Part shown: positions 35,936 through 45,423 of the stretch, piece after piece | Layout: each line of letters begins with the position of its first letter | Numbering within the stretch: the stretch's first letter is position 1 | DNA from: MFD04580-c1 sp963702995 | Lineage (GTDB): Bacteria; Planctomycetota; Phycisphaerae; Tepidisphaerales; Tepidisphaeraceae | Direction of reading: 5' to 3' | Assembly (NCBI GenBank): GCA_963702995.1 | Contig: OY969783.1 | Span: 1,550,001 to 1,614,000, forward strand | DNA length: 64,000 nt | Translations under genes and position numbers: made by a program | The notes under the pieces: generated by a model | What the model was told of the DNA's origin: nothing | Database searches by the model: none | The model's input: the letters and a program-made list of their open reading frames with translations, nothing else

Positions 35936-36880
35936 TCAGGCTGCCAGGCGGCGGATGACCACCGATTGCTCATGGTGGAACCGCTCGATCCCGGGCGCGG
36001 CCGCGTGTTCAGCGGCGAACGCTTGCAGGAGTTGCAGGTAGGTTGCGAGCCAGACCGGGTCGCGGGGGTCCATTCCTGGCTCGCGGACGCTGTGCCCTCC
36101 GTAGCGGCCGCGAAGTTCACGCACGTCTTGTGGCCATAGGTCAAACCCCGGGAGCAGACGCCGGATCGCCAACTGGGCGATCCGGTCGTGGCTCGCGAGT
36201 TGTTCGCCGCGGCGGGCGTGGCTGACGCTGCGGCCGTGGGTGCGATAGCGGATAAGCGGCTCAATTAGGTTCGCGGCGCGGGTAAGCGGTAAAAGCCGGG
36301 TCCAAAGCTCGTAATCCTGGGCGGTCCGGAAAGACTCGTCGTAACGGAGTTGGCTGTTCAGGACCGCGCTGCGGCGGATCATCACCGACGGGTGCGCGAA
36401 GGGGTTGCCGAGCAGGCACTTCCACCGGATTTGGAGGTCCGTCGGCGCCGCCTGGGCGAGACGTTGGACATCGCCGGTGGGCCCGATGATCAGCCGCGAG
36501 GACCCGACCACGCCGATCGAGGGGTTCTCCGACAGAAACCCCACCTGTGCGGCGAGACGGCGCGGGTCGCAGACGTCGTCGGCGTCCATCCGCGCGATGA
36601 ACTGCCCGCGGGCGTGGCTCAACCCGATGTTCAGCGATCGTGTCAGGCCCCAGTTGTCCGGGTTCCGCAGCAGCTTCACCCGGGCGTCGCCTAGGGTTCG
36701 AAGGTATGCCGCCGACCCGTCGATCGAGCCGTCGTCAATAATGATGAACTCGAAATCGCCGAGTGTCTGTTCGAGCACGCTCTCAACCGCCTGCGGCAGG
36801 AAGGCGAGTTCGTCGTGCGTCGCCATGACGACCGAGACAAGCGGTTCCCGATCCGAACGACTCTCAAGCGCTTCGCTCAT
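35936..36880 (-). CDS. family 2 glycosyltransferase
   Basis: The 314-residue GT-A enzyme opens LVSVVMATHDELAFLPQAVE; EFIIIDDGSIDGS binds the nucleotide sugar and IARMDADDVCDP is the DxD motif. TAQDYELWTRL supplies the catalytic-base region. Its ATG overlaps the asnB stop as ATGA, indicating translational coupling. It is the last gene of the glycan cluster. The sugar donor cannot be read from sequence. Confidence 0.93.
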   Translation of the reverse strand: MSEALESRSDREPLVSVVMATHDELAFLPQAVESVLEQTLGDFEFIIIDDGSIDGSAAYLRTLGDARVKLLRNPDNWGLTRSLNIGLSHARGQFIARMDADDVCDPRRLAAQVGFLSENPSIGVVGSSRLIIGPTGDVQRLAQAAPTDLQIRWKCLLGNPFAHPSVMIRRSAVLNSQLRYDESFRTAQDYELWTRLLPLTRAANLIEPLIRYRTHGRSVSHARRGEQLASHDRIAQLAIRRLLPGFDLWPQDVRELRGRYGGHSVREPGMDPRDPVWLATYLQLLQAFAAEHAAAPGIERFHHEQSVVIRRLAA

Positions 36881-38646
36881 ACGACCCCCTTCAGGCATTC
36901 AGGACGACGTTCCAGCCACAGGCCCAGGCAGAGCAACACCCATCTGCGCTGCGGCCGCGTGGGCTGGCCCTGGTGAACCCCCGGCAGCAGCGCCCCGAGC
37001 GCCCCGTCAGCCGCCGAGACACGCTCCCACATTCGTGCGACCGCGGGCTGCTTCAGCCAATCGCCGACCGGCGCTCCGAAACCCTGCTTCTTTCGCCCGC
37101 GGATCGATTCCGGCCAGAGGTGCTGGCAGGCGTTCCTCAGCAGCGGTTTGAGCGAGCCGCCGGTGAAGCGGATGGATGCCGGCAGACTGAAGACAAAGTC
37201 GGCGAGGTCGGCATCCAGAAAAGGCGCGCGCACTTCGAGCCCGTGGGCCATGGAGGCACGGTCAACCTTGGTCAGGATATCGCCCGGCAGGTAGCAGCAT
37301 GTGTCGAAGTGGGCGGCCGCGTCGAGTCCGTCAACTCCCGCCTCGGGAGCGAACGCGCGACGCAGGGATTCGCCAACGGCGCCGGGCGCGTTGCCTCCCC
37401 AGAGGGCCGAGCGGTCCTCCAGCGCGGCGGTTGCCGTGCGAAGGTGACGGTCCCCGGCGCACGGCCCAGGGCCTGCACCCGCCGGGTTCCCCGGATCGAG
37501 GAGCGGGCGATACCACTCGTACCCGCCGAACAGCTCATCCCCGCCGTCGCCGGACAGGGCGACGGTTACATGGCGGCGGGCGTGCTCGGCGACGAAGTAG
37601 GTCGGGATGTTTGAGGAATCGCCGAACGGCTCATCGTACACCACGCTCATTCGGTCCAGGGATGCCGCCACGTCGAGGTCGGCTTGGAGGGCGAGATGAT
37701 CGGCCCCGCAGGCGGCCGCCACGTCAGCGGCGAACGGCAGCTCATCGACCAATCCGCCGAAGCCGACAGCGAACGTCTTCACCGCCTGCGAGGATCGGCG
37801 GCTCATCAGCGCGACAATCGTGCTCGAATCGAGCCCCCCGCTCAGGAACGCCCCCAGCGGCACGTCCGCCACGCACTGCCGCTCGACCGCGCGGCCGAGC
37901 AGCGTCAGCACGTGCCGTGCGGCCTCCTCCGGGCCGGCGTCGGCCGCTCCGAAGGACGGCGACCAATAGCGGAAGAAGCGCGGATCGGCGGGCAGGCCGT
38001 CGTCGCCCACGCGCCAGACGGCGGCGTGCGCAGGCGGCAGCGGGTGGACGTTCTGGTAGATCGATCGGTCGGGCGGGACGTAGAAGAGGCCCAGGTAGGC
38101 GTCCACCGCTTCGCGACTCAATTTCGGCGCGATCAGCCCGCTGGCCAGGATCGCGCCGATCTCCGAGGCGATGACCGTTCGCCCGTCGTCGGCCCGCGCC
38201 CAATAGAACGGCTTTTCGCCGAAGCGGTCGCGGGCGGCGAAAAGCGTGCGCTGGCGGGCATCCCAGAGGGCAAAGGCGAATTGGCCGTTGAGGCGCCGCG
38301 CGGCCGCCTCACCCCATTCGATGCAGGCGGCAAGAAGCACCTCCGTATCACCGCGGGTTCGGAAGCGATGGCCGAGCGCTTCGAGCTCCGGGCGCAGCGC
38401 GCTGAAATTGAAGATCTCGCCGTTGAAGACCAGCGTGTAGCGGCCGGTCGGGTCGGTCATCGGCTGCGCCCCTCCGGCCGCATCGATCACGCTGAGCCGG
38501 GCATGCCCTAGCTCGCAGCCGCGGAGCCCGACGCGGCACTGGGCATCCGGCCCCCGGTGCCGCAGCGCCTCGACCATCCGCGCAACTTCCACGCCCGGCC
38601 CCGAATGGCCGCATGCCTCCCCGAGAATGACTGCGATCCCACACAT
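36877..38646 (-). CDS. asnB: asparagine synthase (glutamine-hydrolysing)
   Basis: The protein has 589 residues. MCGIAVI exposes Cys2 as the glutaminase nucleophile, and RHRGPDAQ, VFNGEIFNF and RGDTEVLL form that site. The synthetase half has VPLGAFLSGGLDSSTIVALM (pyrophosphate loop), ALSGDGGDELFGGYEWYRP and DILTKVDRASMAHGLEVRAP. It is full length. AsnB homologues are frequent in polysaccharide clusters, where they may amidate sugars or uronic acids; here it overlaps a glycosyltransferase gene. Confidence 0.95.
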   Translation of the reverse strand: MCGIAVILGEACGHSGPGVEVARMVEALRHRGPDAQCRVGLRGCELGHARLSVIDAAGGAQPMTDPTGRYTLVFNGEIFNFSALRPELEALGHRFRTRGDTEVLLAACIEWGEAAARRLNGQFAFALWDARQRTLFAARDRFGEKPFYWARADDGRTVIASEIGAILASGLIAPKLSREAVDAYLGLFYVPPDRSIYQNVHPLPPAHAAVWRVGDDGLPADPRFFRYWSPSFGAADAGPEEAARHVLTLLGRAVERQCVADVPLGAFLSGGLDSSTIVALMSRRSSQAVKTFAVGFGGLVDELPFAADVAAACGADHLALQADLDVAASLDRMSVVYDEPFGDSSNIPTYFVAEHARRHVTVALSGDGGDELFGGYEWYRPLLDPGNPAGAGPGPCAGDRHLRTATAALEDRSALWGGNAPGAVGESLRRAFAPEAGVDGLDAAAHFDTCCYLPGDILTKVDRASMAHGLEVRAPFLDADLADFVFSLPASIRFTGGSLKPLLRNACQHLWPESIRGRKKQGFGAPVGDWLKQPAVARMWERVSAADGALGALLPGVHQGQPTRPQRRWVLLCLGLWLERRPECLKGVV

Positions 38647-38693
38647 ATTCGTAGAGCACGCACGGCGTGCCGTAGCCCCAGTTCGGAACTCGT

Positions 38694-38776
38694 GTAGCAG
38701 GCACACTCCTGTGCCGTAGCCCGTCTTCGAAGGCGCGCGATGAGCCGGCGGACGGCACACGGAGTGTGCCTGCTAC
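38694..38776. repeat. family C inverted repeat, second copy, containing a gene's stop codon
   Basis: gtagcaggcacactcctgtg and cacacggagtgtgcctgcta are the inverted arms, matching the copy at 8410-8487. The right arm contains the TAG stop (38773-38775) of the neighbouring glycosyltransferase gene. Just beside it, gcacgcacggcgtgc (38657-38671) belongs to the family G type. Confidence 0.8.
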
Positions 38777-39780
38777 TTCACTCCGTGCAGCCCGGCATCG
38801 CGGAAGAGCGTCGCGAATCGATGCTCCCACAGATGCTCGGCGCGGGTTCTTCTGACATAGGCGGCCGCGATCTTCTGCCGGGCGGCTTCATTCCGCAGGT
38901 AGAAGCGCGCCCGCTCCACGCAATCCTCGATCCCATCGAACGTCACGCACTCGACGCCGGGGGTGTAGTAGCGCTCCAGGTTCGGGCTCTGCTGGCAGAG
39001 CATCAGCGTGCCAGAGAGGCCCATCTCAAAGGTGCGGCTCTTGATCTGAAGCAGCGTCGGGTCGCGGCTGGCGCCCATCGGCGTATAGCTCACCTTTGTC
39101 CGGTTCCAGACGCCGTTGATCTCCTCGAAGCTCAGCGCCCGCTCGGCTTGCAGCCGCCGCGCCCGCTCGGCGGTGTCGAGGGATTCAAAGTCGATTGACG
39201 TATCGTTTACCCGCATCGCACCCAGGCCGAAGACCCGCAGCCCAGCGCGTTCGCGGAGCGATCGAAGCTCGGGCACACGGGCCCGGTAAACCTGTCCGGC
39301 GAAGCTGAACCCCAGGTCCTTCGGGCAAGCTGAGTCGCCGAAGCGGCTCAGGCAGCCCCATTGGCTCAGGAGCAGGTTTGGGTGCTCGGCGCGGTTGGCG
39401 TCATAAATGTGTGGGTAGGTCGTCGCCATGAAGGTGAAGCGCGACGCGACATGGCGGGTGTAGCTCTCCCACTGCCAGTCGTCGTCGCTGTTCCAGGCGA
39501 GGATCGGTGAGAGCCGGGCCGCGTCCGCGATGGCGGAGCGCTCCATCCAGTCCTGGCCGCCCGTTTGATAGAGCACGGCGTCGTACCCGCCGCGCCGAAC
39601 GGCGGCCACGAAGCGGGCGCCGCAGCCGGCGTCGCCCAGTTCGGCGCGCGTCGCCACGTGATCGAAATGCTCGACTTCGTGCCCGAGGCGCACCAGCGGC
39701 TCGGTGAACGCGAGGTACATCGGCTCGACGGCTTCGGGGTGGCCGTAGTAGGCCTTGCAGACGACGCTGAGGATCTTCAC
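38773..39780 (-). CDS. CgeB-like glycosyltransferase
   Basis: The 335-residue protein starts at GTG (KILSVVCKAYYGHPEAVEPM), which overlaps the methyltransferase stop as GTGA. ILAWNSDDDWQWESYTRHVA, a central LGFSFAGQVYRARVPELRSL and the C-terminal RTFEMGLSGTLMLCQQSPNL followed by ERYYTPGVE (donor-binding half) fit the CgeB / group 1 GT-B family. Its stop codon lies within a family C repeat. Confidence 0.85.
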   Translation of the reverse strand: MKILSVVCKAYYGHPEAVEPMYLAFTEPLVRLGHEVEHFDHVATRAELGDAGCGARFVAAVRRGGYDAVLYQTGGQDWMERSAIADAARLSPILAWNSDDDWQWESYTRHVASRFTFMATTYPHIYDANRAEHPNLLLSQWGCLSRFGDSACPKDLGFSFAGQVYRARVPELRSLRERAGLRVFGLGAMRVNDTSIDFESLDTAERARRLQAERALSFEEINGVWNRTKVSYTPMGASRDPTLLQIKSRTFEMGLSGTLMLCQQSPNLERYYTPGVECVTFDGIEDCVERARFYLRNEAARQKIAAAYVRRTRAEHLWEHRFATLFRDAGLHGVK

Positions 39781-40583
39781 GCCGCGGCCTCCCGATCGGC
39801 TGGGGGCGGCCGCTTTCGAGCGCGGACGTGGCAGCCGAAGTGCAGCAGGTCGGCCGATCCGGTATCGGATGCCGAGAAACGCGCCAGCGCCCCCAGCACC
39901 GTCCCGACGGCCGCCTGTTCTTCTTCGGTCAGGACGCCGTTCGCGTGCAGCCGAGCGATTCCGGCGAGGCGGCGCGTCTCCTGGGCGAGGTATTCGAAGA
40001 AGTTCCCGTTCTCGCCCACCTCCAGCACCTCCAGCCCCAGCCGTGGGAGATGGTGGCGATAGAAGTAGCGGCTGAACCCGGTGCAATGATGGTCCGGCGC
40101 GAAGTGGGTGATGCTGCAGAATGGCGCGGTGAGGATCAGCTCTCCCCCCGGCCGCAGCAGGCGGGAGAGTTCGCGCAGGGCGGCGAGCGGGTCGGGGATG
40201 TGCTCGAGCACTTCGGTGCAGAGGACGGCGTCGAACGAGGCGTCGGGGCGGGGGATCGAGGTGATGTCGCACACGATATCCAGGCCGCCGACGTCCCACG
40301 CGCCGGTCTGAAGGCCCGCGCCGTCCCCCTGACCGTCATACCGGGCGAGGTCCTGGGATACGTACTGGAGATGCGGGCAGAACTTTTTGAACTGCCGCTC
40401 GCCCGCGCCGGCGTCGAGGATTTTCCAGCCGGCCGGGAGCGCCGCCAGCGCCTGCTCGAGCCACGCCACGCGATTAAACTCGTTGCGGCGACCGACGGCG
40501 GGCGGAGCTTTCGCCGCGGTGGCGGCGGGGGCCGCGGTGGCGGCCTTTGGCGGCTTGGGCAGGCGGGTTGTCGTCGGTGGCAT
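39777..40583 (-). CDS. SAM-dependent class I methyltransferase
   Basis: The protein has 268 residues. An Ala/Lys-rich N-terminus is followed by WKILDAGAGERQFKKF (motif I), DIVCDITSIP (motif II), FDAVLCTEVLEHIPDPLAAL (motif IV) and LRPGGELILTAPF. The GFSRYFYRHHLPRLGLEVLE segment is common in methyltransferases of glycan clusters. ATG 40583 is chosen over a GTG three codons upstream. The acceptor is probably a sugar. Confidence 0.9.
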   Translation of the reverse strand: MPPTTTRLPKPPKAATAAPAATAAKAPPAVGRRNEFNRVAWLEQALAALPAGWKILDAGAGERQFKKFCPHLQYVSQDLARYDGQGDGAGLQTGAWDVGGLDIVCDITSIPRPDASFDAVLCTEVLEHIPDPLAALRELSRLLRPGGELILTAPFCSITHFAPDHHCTGFSRYFYRHHLPRLGLEVLEVGENGNFFEYLAQETRRLAGIARLHANGVLTEEEQAAVGTVLGALARFSASDTGSADLLHFGCHVRARKRPPPADREAAA

Positions 40584-40651
40584 AGGTAGCACCAGAATAA
40601 GATTCGCTTAGCACTACAGCGCTGATTCGGCGATCAAGCATTCCCGAATCA

Positions 40652-40778
40652 GAAAATCCGAAGCACGAATCGGAAGCAACTTCAAACAAAGGCAAAGCGG
40701 AAATCAGTACTTCTCGCTTGAATCCGGTTTCTTCTCCCGATCTCTCATTCCTTCGGATTTCGTGCTTCGGATTTCGAC
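40652..40778. repeat. family D inverted repeat
   Basis: aaatccgaagcacgaatcgg and ccttcggatttcgtgcttcg are inverted arms around an AT-rich centre (aacaaaggcaaagcggaaat). It lies between the methyltransferase and acyltransferase genes, both on the minus strand, and overlaps neither. Confidence 0.8.
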
Positions 40779-40817
40779 GCTCTTCTTATGTTCCATTGAC
40801 CCAATAGCGCTGTGGTG

Positions 40818-41373
40818 TCAGGCCGCCAACCCCGTCGCGCCGGGCGGAGGCAGTTCGCGGCGGTTGGCGATCTTGCGGGCGGGCGCCGCAGACGATGTCA
40901 AACGGCGCGACGTCTTTCGTCACGACGCTGTTGGCCCCCACCACCGCGTCGCGGCCGATGCGGACGCCGTCGGTGATGGTCACGTTCGCTCCGACCCAGA
41001 CGTTGTCCTCGATCACGATCGGGCCCCTGGACAGGTCGCCGGCGAAGCGCATGGGGCGTGCAAGCTGGCGATAGTCGTGGTTGCCGGCCGCCAGAACACA
41101 GTGTGGCCCGATCATCACGTTCGCGCCGATCGACACGCCCGAGCCGGAGAGGATTACCGTGAACGGCCCAACCTGGCTGAACGGCCCGATCTCCACCGCG
41201 TTGTCGCCGGCGCGGATGATGACGTATTCCTGGATCGCGACGCGCTTCCCGAGCCGGATCTGCCGCCGCGGCGACAATCGGGCCGTCCGGTCCACCTGGA
41301 CGCGGCGGCGAAACAGGTTGCGCACCCGGCGACGCAGCAGTTGCCAGCGCGTGAGCGGTGTTGTTTGCTTCAT
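40818..41373 (-). CDS. left-handed beta-helix (hexapeptide) acyltransferase (frameshifted at 3' end)
   Basis: The start MKQTTPLTRWQLLRRRVRNL is basic. Hexapeptide coils follow: IGPFSQVGPFTVI, VSIGANVMIGPHCVL, VIEDNVWVGANVTI and IGRDAVVGANSVVTKDV. AAGNHDYRQL holds the likely catalytic His. After DIVCG, near 40885, the frame shifts to give PARKIANRRELPPPGATGLA, the usual end of the family, stopping at 40818. It is an O- or N-acetyltransferase of the WcaF/maltose type acting in the glycan cluster. Confidence 0.88.
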
Positions 41374-41385
41374 TCGGTCCCTTCG

Positions 41386-41522
41386 TCGGGCACGCATCGC
41401 GTGGCGTCAGGGGGCGTTCCGGATTGGTCCGCGCTCGAACGCCGCGCAGGGCCCGCGGCACGCAATGCGTGCCCTGCGAAGGCGACGGTCCGTCCCCATG
41501 CGACACGCATGGCGTCCCTGGC
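41386..41522. repeat. family G repeat cluster
   Basis: Three short palindromic blocks occur: gggcacgcatcgcgtggcgt (41386), cggcacgcaatgcgtgccct (about 41456) and catgcgacacgcatggcgtc (about 41498). The element separates the acyltransferase from the next glycosyltransferase gene. Similar sequence occurs at 38657 and 62187. Confidence 0.65.
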
Positions 41523-41523
41523 G

Positions 41524-42708
41524 TTAAGCGGCGGCGGCCGGGGCCTCTGTCAGGTATCGAGGCTGCCAGAGGCGAAGCACCGGCACTTTGAACACCGCCC
41601 GAAGCTGCGACAGCCGCGACTCGACCTGGGCGGGGTTGATCGTCGATAGCACCACGCCGTCGGCGGCCACGGTGGCGGCCGCGTTGTCCGGGAGGATGGG
41701 CGCTCGCCGGTAGGCCCGGTCTTCCAGGGCGGCGCGGTTGTCGGCCATGGCGACCACGTTCAGGCCCGCGTGACGGCACGCCCGATACGTCGCGAAGACG
41801 TTCTTGCTGTAGTCGGCAATGATCACGCGTCGAATTGCGTGGTGCTCGGCCCAGGCGGCGACGGCGGCGGCCTGGCGGTCGTACTCGAACAGTCGCTCCA
41901 GGGCATTCGGGCCCAGCGTCCGGCGGCCGACCGCGGCTTCCCGCCGCGCCCAGACCCGCGCCTCGCGCAGCGCGGCGTTCAGCGCGTCCGCGTGCCCCTC
42001 GTGCAGCGCGATCGACCCGTACCGCCGGAGCCAGTCGGCCCGGTAGACGGCCCGCATCTCGCGCGGGAGGTAGCGCTCCACCAGGATCAGGTTGTTCCGC
42101 ACGTCCATCTTGTGCGTCATCGCGCTGCTGCGGCCGGTGGATTGCTTGTCATGCCGAAAAGTCAGGTCCTCGAATCGCTCGATCCGATGCCCCGCCTGCC
42201 AGATCCGGAAGCTCAGGTCATATTCCTCCGCCTGCCGGAAGAACTCCGGCGCGAACCCGCCGACCGCGTCAAGGACGGCCTTGCGAACGATGCTGGCACC
42301 GCCCAGCGTCACGGCCGGGAAAGCCGGCCCTTCCAGCCCGCCCGACGGGAGCACCACCCGGCCCACCAGCGCCGCCGTCCGCGGGTGGTGAGAAAGGTAG
42401 CTCAGCGCCAGCGGGATCGTGTCGCCGACGGGGTAGCTGTCGTCGTCGAGGAAGGCGATGTAGCGGCCGGCGGCGATGGCGACGCCGTGGTTTCGCGCCG
42501 GCATCCCCTCATTCTCCGGCAGGTGGACGAGCGCCGCCCACGGCGCCTCCCGGCGAACGGCCGTGGCGGTGTCGTCGTCCGACCCGTTGTCAACGACGAC
42601 CGCCTCCCACGTCCCTTCGGGCATGGGCGTATGGCGGGCCAGGTACTGCAGCGTGGCAAGGAGCCGGTCGCGGCGGTTACGCGTGATCAACACATAAGAC
42701 AACTTCAT
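41524..42708 (-). CDS. family 2 glycosyltransferase with C-terminal extension
   Basis: The protein has 394 residues. KLSYVLITRNRRDRLLATLQ, AVVVDNGSDDDTATAVRRE and IAFLDDDSYPVGD (DxD) mark a GT-A domain of about 260 residues. The C-terminal 130 residues (IRRVIIADYSKNVFATYRAC then HAGLNVVAMADN) resemble a nucleotide-binding or sugar-sensing fold that I do not identify. Its ATG overlaps the upstream stop as ATGA. It is the second gene of the cluster. Confidence 0.9.
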   Translation of the reverse strand: MKLSYVLITRNRRDRLLATLQYLARHTPMPEGTWEAVVVDNGSDDDTATAVRREAPWAALVHLPENEGMPARNHGVAIAAGRYIAFLDDDSYPVGDTIPLALSYLSHHPRTAALVGRVVLPSGGLEGPAFPAVTLGGASIVRKAVLDAVGGFAPEFFRQAEEYDLSFRIWQAGHRIERFEDLTFRHDKQSTGRSSAMTHKMDVRNNLILVERYLPREMRAVYRADWLRRYGSIALHEGHADALNAALREARVWARREAAVGRRTLGPNALERLFEYDRQAAAVAAWAEHHAIRRVIIADYSKNVFATYRACRHAGLNVVAMADNRAALEDRAYRRAPILPDNAAATVAADGVVLSTINPAQVESRLSQLRAVFKVPVLRLWQPRYLTEAPAAAA

Positions 42709-45204
42709 GCCGCCATTCCTCCCGGCGCTCGCACGGGATTGCCCGGCTCGCGCACAGGATGCCATTCGTGAATCGTCACTGGGATGCAGTCGTCATCCGA
42801 GCCTGGGTCCAACTCTCGGGCGATCGACGTCGCGGCGGCTGCCGGCGCTTGGGCGGCCGGTCGCGTCGCGGCCGATTCCGTCAGTCGCTGGTGGATGCCC
42901 GCTATGACCCGCCGCATCCCCGCCGTGTAGCTGAGACGGCTCCTGACCGACGCCGCCTGTTCGGCCGAGACGGCCGCCCGCGCAGTGGGGTCGTTCAGAA
43001 AGCGATCGACCCGCTCCGCCAGCTGGGCCGGGCTTGAGAAACTGACTTCGGACAGTCGGGGCAACGTCTCCCGGAACGGCGCGATGAGCCCGGCTTCCTG
43101 GAACGTTCGGACGCACTCCACCGGGTCGTCGGCGTCGCTGGGGCAGAGGTAGGTCCGTGTGAGTACGACGGCGCGGGCGAGTTCGGATGCCAGGCCGGGC
43201 GGATTGCCCAGGCGGGCAATCATGGCGGCCGCGTCGCGGAGCGTGCGAACATCGGCCCCGAACCGGCTCTCCAACAGGTCAAGCAGCGCTTGGGGGCCGG
43301 TGTCTACGGGGTTGTGCCGGACAAGGAAGAACCCTCCCGCCACCAGCCCGTCGAGCAGCCGCTGGTGGGTGCAGGCGAAAGGGACGATCTGAAAGTTGAT
43401 TCGGCTGCGACGCGTCAGGGCTTCCAAGTCCGCCCCATAGGCGACGCTGCCCGCGCATACGGGGCGAACGCCTCCCGCTTCTCCCAGCCGGCCCCGTAGA
43501 GGGCGAGCGACAAACCGCGTTCTGTGGCAAGGTTGATTAGCCACTGAACCGCCTGCTGGCGATAGAGCGCATCGTTGAGCGGGTGCGCCAGGCGATCCGC
43601 CAGGGCCCGAAGCGGCTCTTCGTTCAAACCGGCGCCGGTCTGGGCGTTGTAGTTCCGGACCAGCGAGCAAAGCTCGGCGTAGGTGGGGACGCTTCCGCCA
43701 GCGGCATAGATCGCGAAGAGGCGATCGACGCACCCTTCGGCGAGGCGGCGGAGGCCCGGCCCGCCCCCTAGGCCGTCGAGGAGCGGCCCGACCATCCCCT
43801 TCGGGTCGGCCGATGCGTTTGAGACGTAGACCAAGTCTTCCGCCGGCGGCCCATTGTCGCCGCCGCTTGGGGTCGGCGCGGGGTCGGGCGTCGGCGGCAC
43901 GCGCGTCAGCTTTGAGAGCCCGACGAACTGCCGCGGCGGATAGCCGTGCCGCGAGCTGTACATCGGTCCGGCGTCGGTCAGGACGAAGTCGCGCGGCCCT
44001 ATCGACGCGGCCGCCTGGGTCGTCTTCAGGTGGGGCAGGTGATCCTGCGCCCAGCAGGCGAAGGGGACGCATGCGTCGAAGAGGTCGCCATGCTCGTAGC
44101 GCAGGTGGTCGATCTGGAAGACCAGGTCGGGCTTGTGCTCGGCGAAGGCCGCCCGCATCGCGGTCTTATAGAGGCGGTGGATCGGCGTGGGCTCAATCAG
44201 GGTGCGGGCGTCCCAGCCGATCTGTTCGAACGCCTCGGCCGCGTCGCGCGTGGAGTATTGAAGGACCGTGGAGAACCGCGTGGTGAGCAGCAACACGCGC
44301 GGCCGCCGGGGTGGGTTGTCGCCGAAGAGCGCGCTCTGCTCGGCCGGGTCGATTGAGGCGTAGTACCGGGCGATCTCCTCCCGATAGGCGTCATCCCGCC
44401 GCACGACCTTTTCGGAAAGCGCCCGCAGCCAATCCTGCATCGCCCCGCTCTGGAGGCCCAGCCCCACGGCCATCGCCGGTATGCCCAGGAGCGGGTCGGA
44501 CGTCGTGAGCGCTTCGAAGTCGCGATCCCATCCCGTCCCTACGAACCAGCGGAAGCGACCTTGCTCGATCGGGCCGCCGGGGCCCCAATAGTCGTGGATC
44601 ATCATCGCATGCAGGGCGACCTGCGGGTCCGGCTCGAATACGAAGACCGGCTGCCGCATGCCGAGGAACAGGGCGGTTTTGTCGCGCGCAGCGCGTCGAG
44701 CAGGTAACCGTCGCCGACGCCGCAGAGGGCGATCGCCTGGCCGCGATCGAGATACGCTCGGACCTGGGCCAACATGGACGCGGACGCCGTCGTTGGGTCG
44801 TTGCCGGGCGAGAGCCCGATGAACCCCCCATCGGCGCGGCGGCAGGCGAGGGTCGGGCGCCCGTCGGTCGCGAAGGTGACCTTCACGTCCTCCTGCGCCG
44901 GCAGGTTCGCCAGGGCGTCATGCACCGCTGGAAGGTGGGTGTGGAGCGCGGCCAGGTTGTGGGCGAGTCGGCGTCGCAGGTCGGCCGCGGCGTCGCGGGG
45001 GGAGGCATGGTCGAAGAGCCAGGCCGCGTCGCTCCAGCGGCGGCGTCGCATGTTGAGTTCCGCGAGGCGAAGCATCGCCTCGGCCGCCGGCGGGCGTTCG
45101 GCGGCCGCGAGCGCGCGATCGGCCCGCGAGACATCGCCCCGCCGGAGGGCGGTGACGATTTCATCCAGCAAGGCGGCGGGCGTGAGCTGGCTTGTCGGGC
45201 TCAT
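42705..45204 (-). CDS. large two-part glycosyltransferase: MAF/DUF115-like N-terminus, CgeB-like C-terminus (two frameshifts)
   Basis: It starts MSPTSQLTPAALLDEIVTAL with a helical repeat region, then QAIALCGVGDGYLLDALRAT. Near 44690 the frame changes and continues LFLGMRQPVFVFEPDPQVAL, a Gly-loop plus acidic strand reminiscent of motility-accessory (DUF115) proteins. VLLLTTRFSTVLQYSTRDAA begins a GT-B domain. Near 43425 the frame changes again into YGADLEALTRRSRINFQIVP and RLLDGLVAGGFFLVRHNPVD, the CgeB donor half. Total about 833 residues. As first gene of the minus-strand cluster it likely defines an O-linked glycan. Confidence 0.75.
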
Positions 45205-45423
45205 AACATCTCTTCAGCCGGCGGCCGCCCGCGCGACGACGCGGCGGCCTGAACGCGGGGCACGGGCCCCACCACCGCCACGGCGTGGCGAAGGCGGCCG
45301 GTCCGGCAGCCAGGCCGGCATTCGGAGTTATCGGACATTGGAGGAGTGGGAGAACAGATTTGGCCGGGGGCAACTCCCCGCGGTCGGGCGAGTCAGGGCC
45401 CGCAAGCCGATCCGGCACAGACG

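Noticed and set aside
42705..44072. Separate glycosyltransferase gene starting near 44072
   Set aside because: Sequence before about 43430 in this frame is Arg/Pro-rich noise, while the other frame carries coherent protein. The two are parts of one gene.
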